Part shown: positions 26,733-34,133 of the stretch, piece by piece
How the letters are laid out: each line of letters begins with the position of its first letter
Numbering within the stretch: position 1 is the first letter of the stretch
Assembly (NCBI GenBank): GCA_903858935.1
Contig: CAIOKO010000171.1
Location: 1 to 47,788, forward strand
Direction of reading: 5' to 3'
DNA: 47,788 bases
Source of the DNA: an uncultured Schlesneria sp.
Lineage (GTDB): Bacteria > Planctomycetota > Planctomycetia > Planctomycetales > Planctomycetaceae
The notes under the pieces: generated by a model
Databases searched by the model: none
What the model was told of the DNA's origin: nothing
Seen by the model: the letters and a program-made list of their open reading frames with translations, nothing else
Program-made: the position numbers and the translations under genes

Positions 26733-27069
26733 AGCACCACTCACTATTGCGGCTGTCGTTTTCGCTGGACTCGCCTGCTATCCGGTTCTTTTTGGCGGCT
26801 CGACGACAGTTCCGGACGAACTTCTTCAGGAAATTGTCTATGTCGACAAAGACTCTGGAAATGTTTTCTTGCTGCGAGCCAGATCGTCGCCAGAACTTAA
26901 TCCAGAAACCGGAGAACCGACATTGGTTCCGGGCATGTATTGCGAGAAATGCAACGCCTGGAAGCCGGTCGGCCCAATCGAAATGTTGCAAACGTCACGA
27001 GTGCCAAGGGTTTGCCCAACCCACAAAACCCCGCTGTTACTCGAAGGTCCCTTACCAGAAACGCCCTGA
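26719..27069 (+). CDS. Small membrane-anchored Cys protein in the B12 unit
   Basis: 116 residues. The ATG at 26719 overlaps the end of the DUF1559 gene by 14 bp and has AGGA about 9 bases upstream; another ATG at 26710 is possible. A single N-terminal hydrophobic segment ([20 protein letters not shown]) anchors it. The rest has YCEKCNAW and [10 protein letters not shown], giving two Cys-x2-Cys/His pairs, a zinc-ribbon-like arrangement outside the membrane. I recall similar small proteins next to DUF1559 genes in planctomycetes, with no known function. The overlap shows translational coupling to the pseudopilin, so the two probably act together. Confidence 0.75.
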   Translation: MTANKAPLTIAAVVFAGLACYPVLFGGSTTVPDELLQEIVYVDKDSGNVFLLRARSSPELNPETGEPTLVPGMYCEKCNAWKPVGPIEMLQTSRVPRVCPTHKTPLLLEGPLPETP

Positions 27070-27125
27070 TTTAAGAGGGTCGCTCGCCTAACTTGCCGTT
27101 CCCGTTTACACTCTCGGCGCCGATC

Positions 27126-27149
27126 GGAATCCCGCTTGATTCCTTTTTT
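27126..27149 (+). terminator. Terminator-like hairpin inside the B12 unit
   Basis: A 6-bp stem (ggaatc, 27126-27131, with gattcc, 27138-27143), a 6-base loop and six T (27144-27149). It lies between the small Cys protein and the DUF6580 gene. It could lower read-through into the transporter gene or mark the end of a transcript. Confidence 0.6.
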
Positions 27150-27177
27150 GCATGGTAAAGATTTGAAAGAATTCCAC

Positions 27178-27795
27178 ATGTCATCACGAGTTAAATTTCT
27201 GCTGAGTCTTTTTTCGTTCACGATCGTGCTTCGTTTGTTGCCGTATGTGCTTACAAACTACGATGTAAAACTCGATTCAAGTGTTGTGTTCTATCCGTGG
27301 AACTTCTCACCCATGATCGCAGTCTGCTTGTATTCTGGGGCCTTCATGTCAGATCGCCGCATGCGATTCGGATTGCCTCTGTTGGCTCTACTTGTCAGCG
27401 ATTTGGGAATCTGGGCCGTGACCGGTGAATTTTCCTGGGCATTTCCAGGTGATCGCTGGGCCGCCTACCTTTGTACGGCATTTGCAGTTGTCATCGGGCA
27501 AGGGCTTAGTCGCCGATCAGAAGCCTTGCGTCCCGTCGCCGCAGTTGCGTGCGGGCTGTTTGCCGAAGTTCTTTTCTTCGTCGTGACCAACTTTGTTTAC
27601 TTCTGGACACAGACGGCTGCTCCGCACACAACTGCTGGGCTGGTTGCTTGTTATTTTGCAGCAATTCCATTCGCCAAAACATCGTTCGTCAGCTCGATCT
27701 TCTACGCGTTCCTGCTTTTCAGCCCCTTGGCAGACCGAACCATTGTGTCAGTTAAGGCCACGGATCCTCGCCTGCAACCGGTAAGTGCCTCGTAA
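27178..27795 (+). CDS. DUF6580 putative ECF-type S component
   Basis: 205 residues, starting at the ATG at 27178 (GAAAG about 8 bases upstream); an earlier TTG at 27136 overlaps the hairpin and is unlikely. There are about six membrane helices. The N-terminal half has the family signature NFSPMIAVCLYSGAFMSDRR followed by PLLALLVSDLGIW. The second half has FFVVTNFVYFW and GLVACYFAAIPF. This is the DUF6580 family, annotated as putative transport protein and resembling substrate-binding (S) subunits of energy-coupling-factor vitamin transporters. No EcfA or EcfT gene is in view. Its place behind a B12 riboswitch makes cobalamin or a precursor the most likely cargo; this is inference. Confidence 0.8.
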   Translation: MSSRVKFLLSLFSFTIVLRLLPYVLTNYDVKLDSSVVFYPWNFSPMIAVCLYSGAFMSDRRMRFGLPLLALLVSDLGIWAVTGEFSWAFPGDRWAAYLCTAFAVVIGQGLSRRSEALRPVAAVACGLFAEVLFFVVTNFVYFWTQTAAPHTTAGLVACYFAAIPFAKTSFVSSIFYAFLLFSPLADRTIVSVKATDPRLQPVSAS

Positions 27796-27925
27796 CTGCA
27801 AGCATTGCGCGATCCCGACGCGCAGCAAAGGGAGAACAACTCAAGCTCATCGTTCGCGCGTCGGGCGAGATAAAAATCTGGTTTATGAATTGTTTTTTCC
27901 CATTTTTTGGACGTTCGATTTGCCC

Positions 27926-28906
27926 ATGACTGATCCCATCGCGTTTGCCGTAACAGAGGATCTTTTGGGTAAGACCGTTTTGGCCGTCATGCGGACAATG
28001 GTCCCTGGTGAACCGTGGTCAAAGCTCAGGCAAAGGCTTGAGCGATCGCTGGTCTCGGTCAATGGAACAGTCTGTCTCAGCGAAGCTCGCCGCGTTGTTC
28101 TGGGTGACGTTATCGAGCTACATGATCGGGCGATCAAAACACCCAAACCACAGGATGTGCAGATTCTGTTTATTGATTCGCACATCGTCGTTGTGGCGAA
28201 GCCGTCTGGCATGATGACCCATCGCCGCGAAGAAGAACGCAACTGGTCATCTGAGAAAAAGGCACTTCATCCATCATTGGAGGAAGCGGTTGCCGCTTTA
28301 ATCGCACGTCGATCGCTCGAAAGTGGACAGCGCACCAAAGGAACGCATGCTCGATCGCCCGCGTTGCGAGTCGTCCATCGTCTGGATCGAGACACCAGTG
28401 GTTTATTGGTGATGGCTCGAACTGACGAGGCAGAAGAGGGTTTGATCGGGCAATTCAGACGTCACACAGCTCATCGCGTATATTGGACCATTGTTCATGG
28501 TCATCCCATGGCCGAGACGATCGAATCGAACCTCGTGCGAGACCGTGGTGATGGTCGTCGAGGCAGTATCAATAATCCAAAAGTTGGCAAACGGGCGGTG
28601 ACACATGTTCGTCCGCTTGAAGATCTCGGCGATTTTTCATTGGTCGAATGTCAATTGGAAACCGGTCGCACCAACCAGATTCGTATTCATCTTTCCGAGC
28701 GGGGTCATCTCGTTTGCGGCGATATTAAATACAGGCAGCCATTCGCCGCTCGAATGGTTGAGGACCGAAGTCGCGCACCGCGGCTGGCATTGCATGCCGC
28801 AGAGTTAGGTTTTGCTCATCCGATCACTGGTGAAGAACTCAACTTCAGGATCCCTTTTCCTGATGATCTCTCAGAATTTCTTGATCGCCTTCGTGGGGAC
28901 GCGTAA
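27926..28906 (+). CDS. RluA-family pseudouridine synthase
   Basis: 326 residues. The N-terminal part is S4-like (LRQRLERSLVSVNGTV then RRVVLGDVIEL), an RNA-binding domain. The catalytic domain has LFIDSHIVVVAKPSGMMTH and the motif HRLDRDTSGLLV, with the catalytic Asp at D154. Later conserved parts are LETGRTNQIRIHL and RLALHA. The enzyme converts uridine to pseudouridine in rRNA or tRNA; the target cannot be told. An insertion of about 30 residues lies between the GMMTH segment and the HRLD motif. The start at 27926 gives the normal N-terminus; the frame stays open upstream but does not look coding. No ribosome-binding site is evident. Confidence 0.92.
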   Translation: MTDPIAFAVTEDLLGKTVLAVMRTMVPGEPWSKLRQRLERSLVSVNGTVCLSEARRVVLGDVIELHDRAIKTPKPQDVQILFIDSHIVVVAKPSGMMTHRREEERNWSSEKKALHPSLEEAVAALIARRSLESGQRTKGTHARSPALRVVHRLDRDTSGLLVMARTDEAEEGLIGQFRRHTAHRVYWTIVHGHPMAETIESNLVRDRGDGRRGSINNPKVGKRAVTHVRPLEDLGDFSLVECQLETGRTNQIRIHLSERGHLVCGDIKYRQPFAARMVEDRSRAPRLALHAAELGFAHPITGEELNFRIPFPDDLSEFLDRLRGDA

Positions 28907-29527
28907 GTCGCCGTAGCGAAAGATGAATTCATTATCAACTAAGAGTCTGGCGTTTTTATTGTGAATCCTTCCCGTCTCCGCGCCTTCTAATTTCAGAGAA
29001 TGCAAACCGCGATCGATTGGGTAAATCGCAGGCGACATAGGCCAAGCTCTTCTCATGCACGGATTGGGTGAGCAATGCCCCGAACCGTTTGGGCAATAGT
29101 CGAATTTACGCCTGGAACGCAAATCCTCTAGCTCGCTTATTTTAGTACGACGCGCAAGTGAAGATTTTTCTTTGTTCGCCCTCGATTCCGCGTTAGGTTG
29201 ATGTTTCAGGGTGTTTTTTTGTGATGATGGATTAACTCCTGATCGATAAGTTCGTATGTCGAAATCGAGATGATACATGAATGTACAACTTCGTGATCGG
29301 CAGAGAAAAAAGCCGCTTTACCCACCGTTTCTTTCAAAAAGATTCTAACACTTCCGAAATCTTTCCGGATTTTTCTTGAATTTCATTTTCCCTTAACATA
29401 CACTTTCTTGATGCCGCTCGTCGATTTTCATATCTTTGTCTGGCTTCTCCTGTTCCATTTTTATTCATAGCGTTTCAATGATCTGGGCCTTCGTCTTTTT
29501 TGTTCTCTCTGTGTAAAGGAATTCTCG
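28907..29527. other. Long intergenic region before the broken DUF1559 gene
   Basis: No recognisable gene. A minus-strand frame of 135 codons (28871-29278) overlaps the end of the RluA gene and has no family resemblance. The A/T-rich part at 29280-29520 presumably carries the promoter of the DUF1559 gene; AAGGA at 29514-29520 is its ribosome-binding site. Confidence 0.5.
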
Positions 29528-30574
29528 ATGCGAATTGCTAAAAAACCTTGATTTACGTTGATTGAATTGCTGGTGGTCATTGCCATCATTGCGGTTCTGA
29601 TTGCGTTGTTGCTGCCTGCGGTACAGCAGGCACGTGAGGCTGCCCGTAGAACGCAATGCAAAAACAATCTAAAACAATTGGGATTGGCTTTGCATAACTA
29701 CCACGATGTTTTCAGGGTGTTTCCGTTCCGATCTGGCGGCGGTGTTCAGGCAGGCGGTATGAATGACGCCTTTGATCAAATGTTCACGTCGAACATGAGC
29801 GGCTTGGGGACGATTCTTCCTTACATCGATCAAGCCCCACGCTATAACTCGATTGCTGCCCTTCCTCAGTCGGCTCGTGCATGGGATGGGAATCCACTCT
29901 ATTCTCAAGACATTCCGGGCTACATTTGCCCGTCTGACATTCCGGTAGGTGGTGTTAGTGGTGGCCGTAACAACTACCGGTTCTGTGCCGGAGACTGGGG
30001 CAAGCGGCATCGCGAGGCACGTGATGCCTTGCAATGGGGCGGAGAAAACCCGATTCGCGGTATTTTCGGCGTTGACTCGAAGATCAGCATCGCTCAGGTC
30101 CTCGACGGAACTTCAAATACCGTGATGATGTCCGAACGATGCCAGGGGATTGGTGATCGACGTAATGAACTCATCTCAGGTGTAGGAACTCCTTCAATGA
30201 ACGATGGCGTTGTCGATCCATTGACACCTGGAAATCAGGCTAACATGGATACTTTGGCAGCTCTGTGCAATTCAACTGTTACGAACGGTGTTTACACGAA
30301 CTTTTACCAAAGTGAATTGCCAGGTCAGCGATGGATCGACGGTGGCTACTTTTACGTCGGATTCAGTACACTGATTCAACCCAACGGTGCGTCCTGTATG
30401 GATGCAGGTTGGGACCGAAATCACAACGTCATGGCAGCAACAAGCCGACATACGGGTTTGGTGCATGCACTTATGGCGGACGGTTCGGTCAAAGGTGCCA
30501 GTAGTAACATTGATCGACTGGTTTGGCGTGCTGCCGGAACTCGTGCAGCTGGCGAAACAAACGGCGACTTTTGA
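29528..30574 (+). pseudogene. DUF1559 pseudopilin-like gene with TGA at the cleavage-site Gly codon
   Basis: The ATG at 29528 has AAGGA at the right distance and opens a short basic leader, MRIAKKP. Codon 8 is TGA (29549-29551), and codon 9 onward reads FTLIELLVV, the prepilin motif. In intact paralogues this position is Gly, the residue before the prepilin-peptidase cut; GGA to TGA needs one change. The remaining 340 codons are intact and carry the full DUF1559 domain ([12 protein letters not shown], then a C-terminal globular part ending in [13 protein letters not shown]). A TTG at 29558 could give a product lacking the cleavage site. A terminator follows at 30615-30658. The cause may be a recent mutation, a base-call error or programmed read-through; TGA is an ordinary stop elsewhere here. 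Confidence 0.75.
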
Positions 30575-30614
30575 CGTTTTTTCGACCTGCCCGTCCTGAC
30601 CGGATCATTGAATC

Positions 30615-30658
30615 GCATTGGTTATCGTCTGTCTCAGCAGGCGATAACCATGCTTTTT
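30615..30658 (+). terminator. Intrinsic terminator after the DUF1559 gene
   Basis: The arms tggttatcg (30619-30627) and cgataacca (30642-30650) pair perfectly and extend by gca/tgc across one bulged base. Five T (30654-30658) follow. It ends the DUF1559 transcript, so the next gene needs its own promoter. Confidence 0.85.
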
Positions 30659-30732
30659 ACAATCCATGTTGTTTTTCTTTTGATTGAGAAGCTAAGCGAC
30701 ACGCTCGACCGTTCGCAGAATCGAAGCCCGCG

Positions 30733-33702
30733 ATGAGATATTTCACGATTGGGATGTCTATCGTTCGAAATTCTTTTCTTCGATGGCATTGGTTGTTATG
30801 GGTAACGGCCGCAATCTTGGCTACTTTGGGAAGTAGCTGGTGGATGCTTTTCGGTAGGCTACAATCGCGTGTCGGTGACATTCAGCGAGCAATGGCTGAG
30901 CAACGTTGGACTGACGCAGAATCGCTTGCGAAGTCTTGGCTCGAATTGTATCCAAATGACCTCGACGTCCAGATCGCGCTCGGTGATTCGCTTCAACGCC
31001 TTGGTAGTACTGCGGAGGCGGTCGAAATCTATCGTCAGGTCCCAGACAATGCAGGCGAGCATCGAATGACCGCTCAACTCGCGATTGTCTCTATTTACTT
31101 GCGACAGGGCCGATTGGCTGAAGCTGAGGCAAGACTTCGAGCCATCAAACTCGATCCCTCGCATAACGACATTGCAAACGGACTTTCTGTCACGCTACTT
31201 TCCCTTTCAGGGAGGCAATGGGAGTCGATTCCGTATCTGCAACGGACGCTCAATAAGGTCGGCGATCGGCTCATGACGCTTATTTATCTGGCGAATCCCG
31301 ACGAGATGCCCGCGCCATCCGAAGATGTGTTTGCCAAGATGTTACAAGTCCGTGATCCACTTGGGCTGCATGGGTGTGCGAGAATCGCAGCATCAGTTGG
31401 ACGAAAGGAACAAGCCCTCAAACTTGTCCGAGAATGCCTGTCGAAGCAAGCCAATTTTGTCGAAGGGCAATTGACCTTGGGAACGTTGTTGATCGATTCG
31501 GGCAACGAGGCCGAGTTCGAAGACTGGCTGGCGAACTTACCAGACGCCGCAGACGAACATCCAACGGCGTGGTTCCTTCGAGGTCGACGCGCCCAAGATC
31601 GAGATCATTGGCGAGAAGCGATTCGATGTTATTGGGAAGTCTTACGTCGACAACCAAACGATGATCGAGCGACATACCAGCTTGGTCAGTTATTGTCGGC
31701 GGAAGGACGTATCGAAGATGGTCGAGTCTTTACCGAACGCTCGAAGCGGCTCAAACATCTGATTGAATTGTCGGTGAAGCTGTATGAACAACGTGGAGCG
31801 AAACAGGAAATAGCGGACTGTGTCCAGTTAACACACGAATTAGGTCGCTTGCAGGAATGTCGAGGGTGGTGCGACGTGCTACAAACAGTTGCGGCCGATG
31901 ATTCGACTTCGATGCAACTCATTGCGAAGTTTAGAGAGGATCTGCGCGACGACTCGCCCTGGCTATTGCCTGCGGCGAACCTCGCCTCTCGGTTTGACCT
32001 TTCATCGTATCCCTTGCCAAAAACGATCTCACCGGACCGGGGTGCACCGCGTCGCGCCAAATATCGAGAGCCGGAACAAAGTCGAATCGCGTTTGCGGAA
32101 GATGCACTGCGTGTGGGCCTGGATTTTGTATACTTCAACGGAGACGACCCGACGACCACGGGCAAGCGAATGTTCGAATTCACGGGTGGTGGAGTCGCGG
32201 CTATTGACTACGACCTTGATGGTTGGTGCGACGTCTATTTCACTCAGGGGACCACTTGGCCCCCCCAACTACAAAACCACCAATATCTCGATGCGATGTT
32301 TCGCAACGTGGCCGGACAGCGAATGCAATACGTCTCTTCGCATATTGGAATCCAGGATGTCGGATACGGCCAGGGAGTTGCGGCCAGCGATTACGACAAC
32401 GATGGGTTTGCTGATCTTTACGTTGCAAATATTGACGGGAATCGGCTGTACAGGAATCAAGGTGATGGAACATTCTTGGACGTAACCAAGTCGAGCGGCA
32501 TTGGAACGCATTCTGATTGGACAACAAGCTGCCTCGTGGCTGATTTGAACGGGGACTCGCTGCCGGACGTATTTGATGTCTGCTACTTGGGTGGAAATGA
32601 CGTCTATTCAAGAATCTGCGACGGAGTTGACGGAGTTCCATCATCTTGCCCTCCTGCGATATTCCCGGCCGCACCAGATCACGTTTACATGAACTTGGGT
32701 GACGGAACATTTAAGGAAATGACGCAAGAATGGGGCTTTGACGTTCCCAACGGTGATGGCCTGGGGATCGTTGCGGGGGACTTCGACGACTCGGGGACCA
32801 TCAGTCTTTTTGTGGGTAACGACGGACGAGCCAACTTCTTTTTCGTTCCAGAGATAACGACAACTGGCCAATCCCATTGGAACGAGATTGGTGTCGTTTC
32901 CGGGCTGGCCTACGACGATACGGGGGCTGCACAGGCCTGTATGGGGATCGCCGCCGGAGATGCAAACAATGACGGCCGACTGGACCTGTTCATCACGAAT
33001 TTCTATAACGAATCGAACACCTTATACATCAATCTCGGGGCTCGGACATTTACTGATCGCTCCCGCTCCACGGGGATCCGTGACGTGAGTTGGTCCATGC
33101 TCGGATTTGGGACTCAGTTCGTAGACGCTGATCATGACGGCTGGGAAGACATTATTCTCGTCAACGGTCACGTCGATGATTTCACCCACAACAAGATTCC
33201 TTACAAGATGAGACCGCAGTTCCTTCATAATCAAAAGACGCGATTTGTCGAACAATTTGGCAAAGATGTGGGGGCGTTCTTCGATGAGCCACGGCTTGGC
33301 CGCGGGCTGGCACGGTTGGATTGGAATCGCGACGGACTGAACGACATTGCAATCTCGCACATCGGAGATCCTGCCGCCTTGCTTACCAATCGTACTGAGA
33401 AAGCGGGCTGCGGAATCGGCCTGAGGCTTGTTGGGACTGGGCGATCTCGAGATGCAATCGGCACGCGAATCACCGTCAAAACTGGTGCCAGAAAAATGAC
33501 TCGGCAACTGACGGGTGGTGATGGATATCAAGCGAGTAACGAACGTCGCCTCGAGTTTGGACTGGCCGAGTACCGGGGCAGTGCCGAAGTCGAGATCCGT
33601 TGGATGGGCGGCACTGTGGAAACAATGAAAGTCGAATTAAACGATCAGGAATACATCGCCATCGAAGGTCGGGGCGAATTGTTGCGGCTGCGTGCCGATT
33701 GA
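30733..33702 (+). CDS. TPR - FG-GAP - ASPIC/UnbV protein, copy 1 (CRTAC1-like)
   Basis: 989 residues. An N-terminal membrane anchor (LLWVTAAILATLGSSWWMLF) leads into a TPR region of about 370 residues (MAEQRWTDAESLAKSWLELY; CYWEVLRRQPNDDRATYQLG). From about residue 450 there is a CRTAC1-type beta-propeller with FG-GAP motifs (DYDLDGWCDVYF, DYDNDGFADLYV, DLNGDSLPDVFD, DANNDGRLDLFI, DADHDGWEDIIL). At the end is an ASPIC/UnbV domain (RSRDAIGTRITV, QLTGGDGYQASNERRLEFGL). Probably anchored in the membrane with the propeller outside. Calcium binding is expected. The function is unknown in bacteria. It is a paralogue of 34134-37121, from which it is separated by a small lipoprotein gene. Confidence 0.9.
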   Translation: MRYFTIGMSIVRNSFLRWHWLLWVTAAILATLGSSWWMLFGRLQSRVGDIQRAMAEQRWTDAESLAKSWLELYPNDLDVQIALGDSLQRLGSTAEAVEIYRQVPDNAGEHRMTAQLAIVSIYLRQGRLAEAEARLRAIKLDPSHNDIANGLSVTLLSLSGRQWESIPYLQRTLNKVGDRLMTLIYLANPDEMPAPSEDVFAKMLQVRDPLGLHGCARIAASVGRKEQALKLVRECLSKQANFVEGQLTLGTLLIDSGNEAEFEDWLANLPDAADEHPTAWFLRGRRAQDRDHWREAIRCYWEVLRRQPNDDRATYQLGQLLSAEGRIEDGRVFTERSKRLKHLIELSVKLYEQRGAKQEIADCVQLTHELGRLQECRGWCDVLQTVAADDSTSMQLIAKFREDLRDDSPWLLPAANLASRFDLSSYPLPKTISPDRGAPRRAKYREPEQSRIAFAEDALRVGLDFVYFNGDDPTTTGKRMFEFTGGGVAAIDYDLDGWCDVYFTQGTTWPPQLQNHQYLDAMFRNVAGQRMQYVSSHIGIQDVGYGQGVAASDYDNDGFADLYVANIDGNRLYRNQGDGTFLDVTKSSGIGTHSDWTTSCLVADLNGDSLPDVFDVCYLGGNDVYSRICDGVDGVPSSCPPAIFPAAPDHVYMNLGDGTFKEMTQEWGFDVPNGDGLGIVAGDFDDSGTISLFVGNDGRANFFFVPEITTTGQSHWNEIGVVSGLAYDDTGAAQACMGIAAGDANNDGRLDLFITNFYNESNTLYINLGARTFTDRSRSTGIRDVSWSMLGFGTQFVDADHDGWEDIILVNGHVDDFTHNKIPYKMRPQFLHNQKTRFVEQFGKDVGAFFDEPRLGRGLARLDWNRDGLNDIAISHIGDPAALLTNRTEKAGCGIGLRLVGTGRSRDAIGTRITVKTGARKMTRQLTGGDGYQASNERRLEFGLAEYRGSAEVEIRWMGGTVETMKVELNDQEYIAIEGRGELLRLRAD

Positions 33703-33791
33703 GCCACTTATCCACCAGGGCTCAATGTTGTTTTTGGGTGGGACAACGCGATGCGGTTTACAATGCCCGCAATCGTCGAAGGAAGGTAGAA

Positions 33792-34010
33792 ATGAAAAGC
33801 GTTTTGACCAGTTCTGTTTTGTGTGCTTCACTTGGACTAATTACGTTTGGATCGATCGGTTGCGGACCCGCGCCGGTCGTTCCCTCAATTAAGCCTGGAG
33901 TGCACGACGCGCATGGAGGGGCTAAAGTTACGGAGGAAGCCGAAAAATACAAAGGTGGACGTCCAAAGCCGAAAGGCCCCGGACCAGTGGGTGGGCACCA
34001 GGCAAAATAA
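33792..34010 (+). CDS. Small lipoprotein
   Basis: 72 residues; the ATG at 33792 follows GGAAGGTAGA. The signal ends in a lipobox (FGSIGC), after which the mature peptide is short and Gly/Lys/Pro-rich (GGRPKPKGPGPVGGHQAK at the end). No domain is recognised. It sits 89 bp after copy 1 of the ASPIC/UnbV protein and has its own strong terminator, with copy 2 starting 124 bp further on. Small lipoproteins near DUF1559 genes are common in planctomycetes. Confidence 0.8.
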   Translation: MKSVLTSSVLCASLGLITFGSIGCGPAPVVPSIKPGVHDAHGGAKVTEEAEKYKGGRPKPKGPGPVGGHQAK

Positions 34011-34066
34011 ATTCGCAAGTGCGAATCGAGAGATGAATTTCTGCTCAGATGAATTCGTCTAAAGGC

Positions 34067-34093
34067 GGCCCCTTTACCGGGGCCAACTTTTTT
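34067..34093 (+). terminator. Intrinsic terminator after the small lipoprotein
   Basis: A perfect G-C stem, ggcccc (34067-34072) with ggggcc (34079-34084), with the loop tttacc. After aac comes a run of six T (34088-34093). It separates the lipoprotein gene from the second TPR-ASPIC gene. Confidence 0.85.
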
Positions 34094-34133
34094 CCCTCCC
34101 CCTATGCGTCGATTCTGAACGCCAGGCCGATCG

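Noticed and set aside
28871-29278. 135-codon minus-strand frame
   Set aside because: It overlaps the end of the pseudouridine synthase gene and has no family resemblance.
29549-29551. Selenocysteine at the TGA of the DUF1559 gene
   Set aside because: No selenocysteine-insertion hairpin is visible just after the TGA, and the expected residue is Gly, not Cys.
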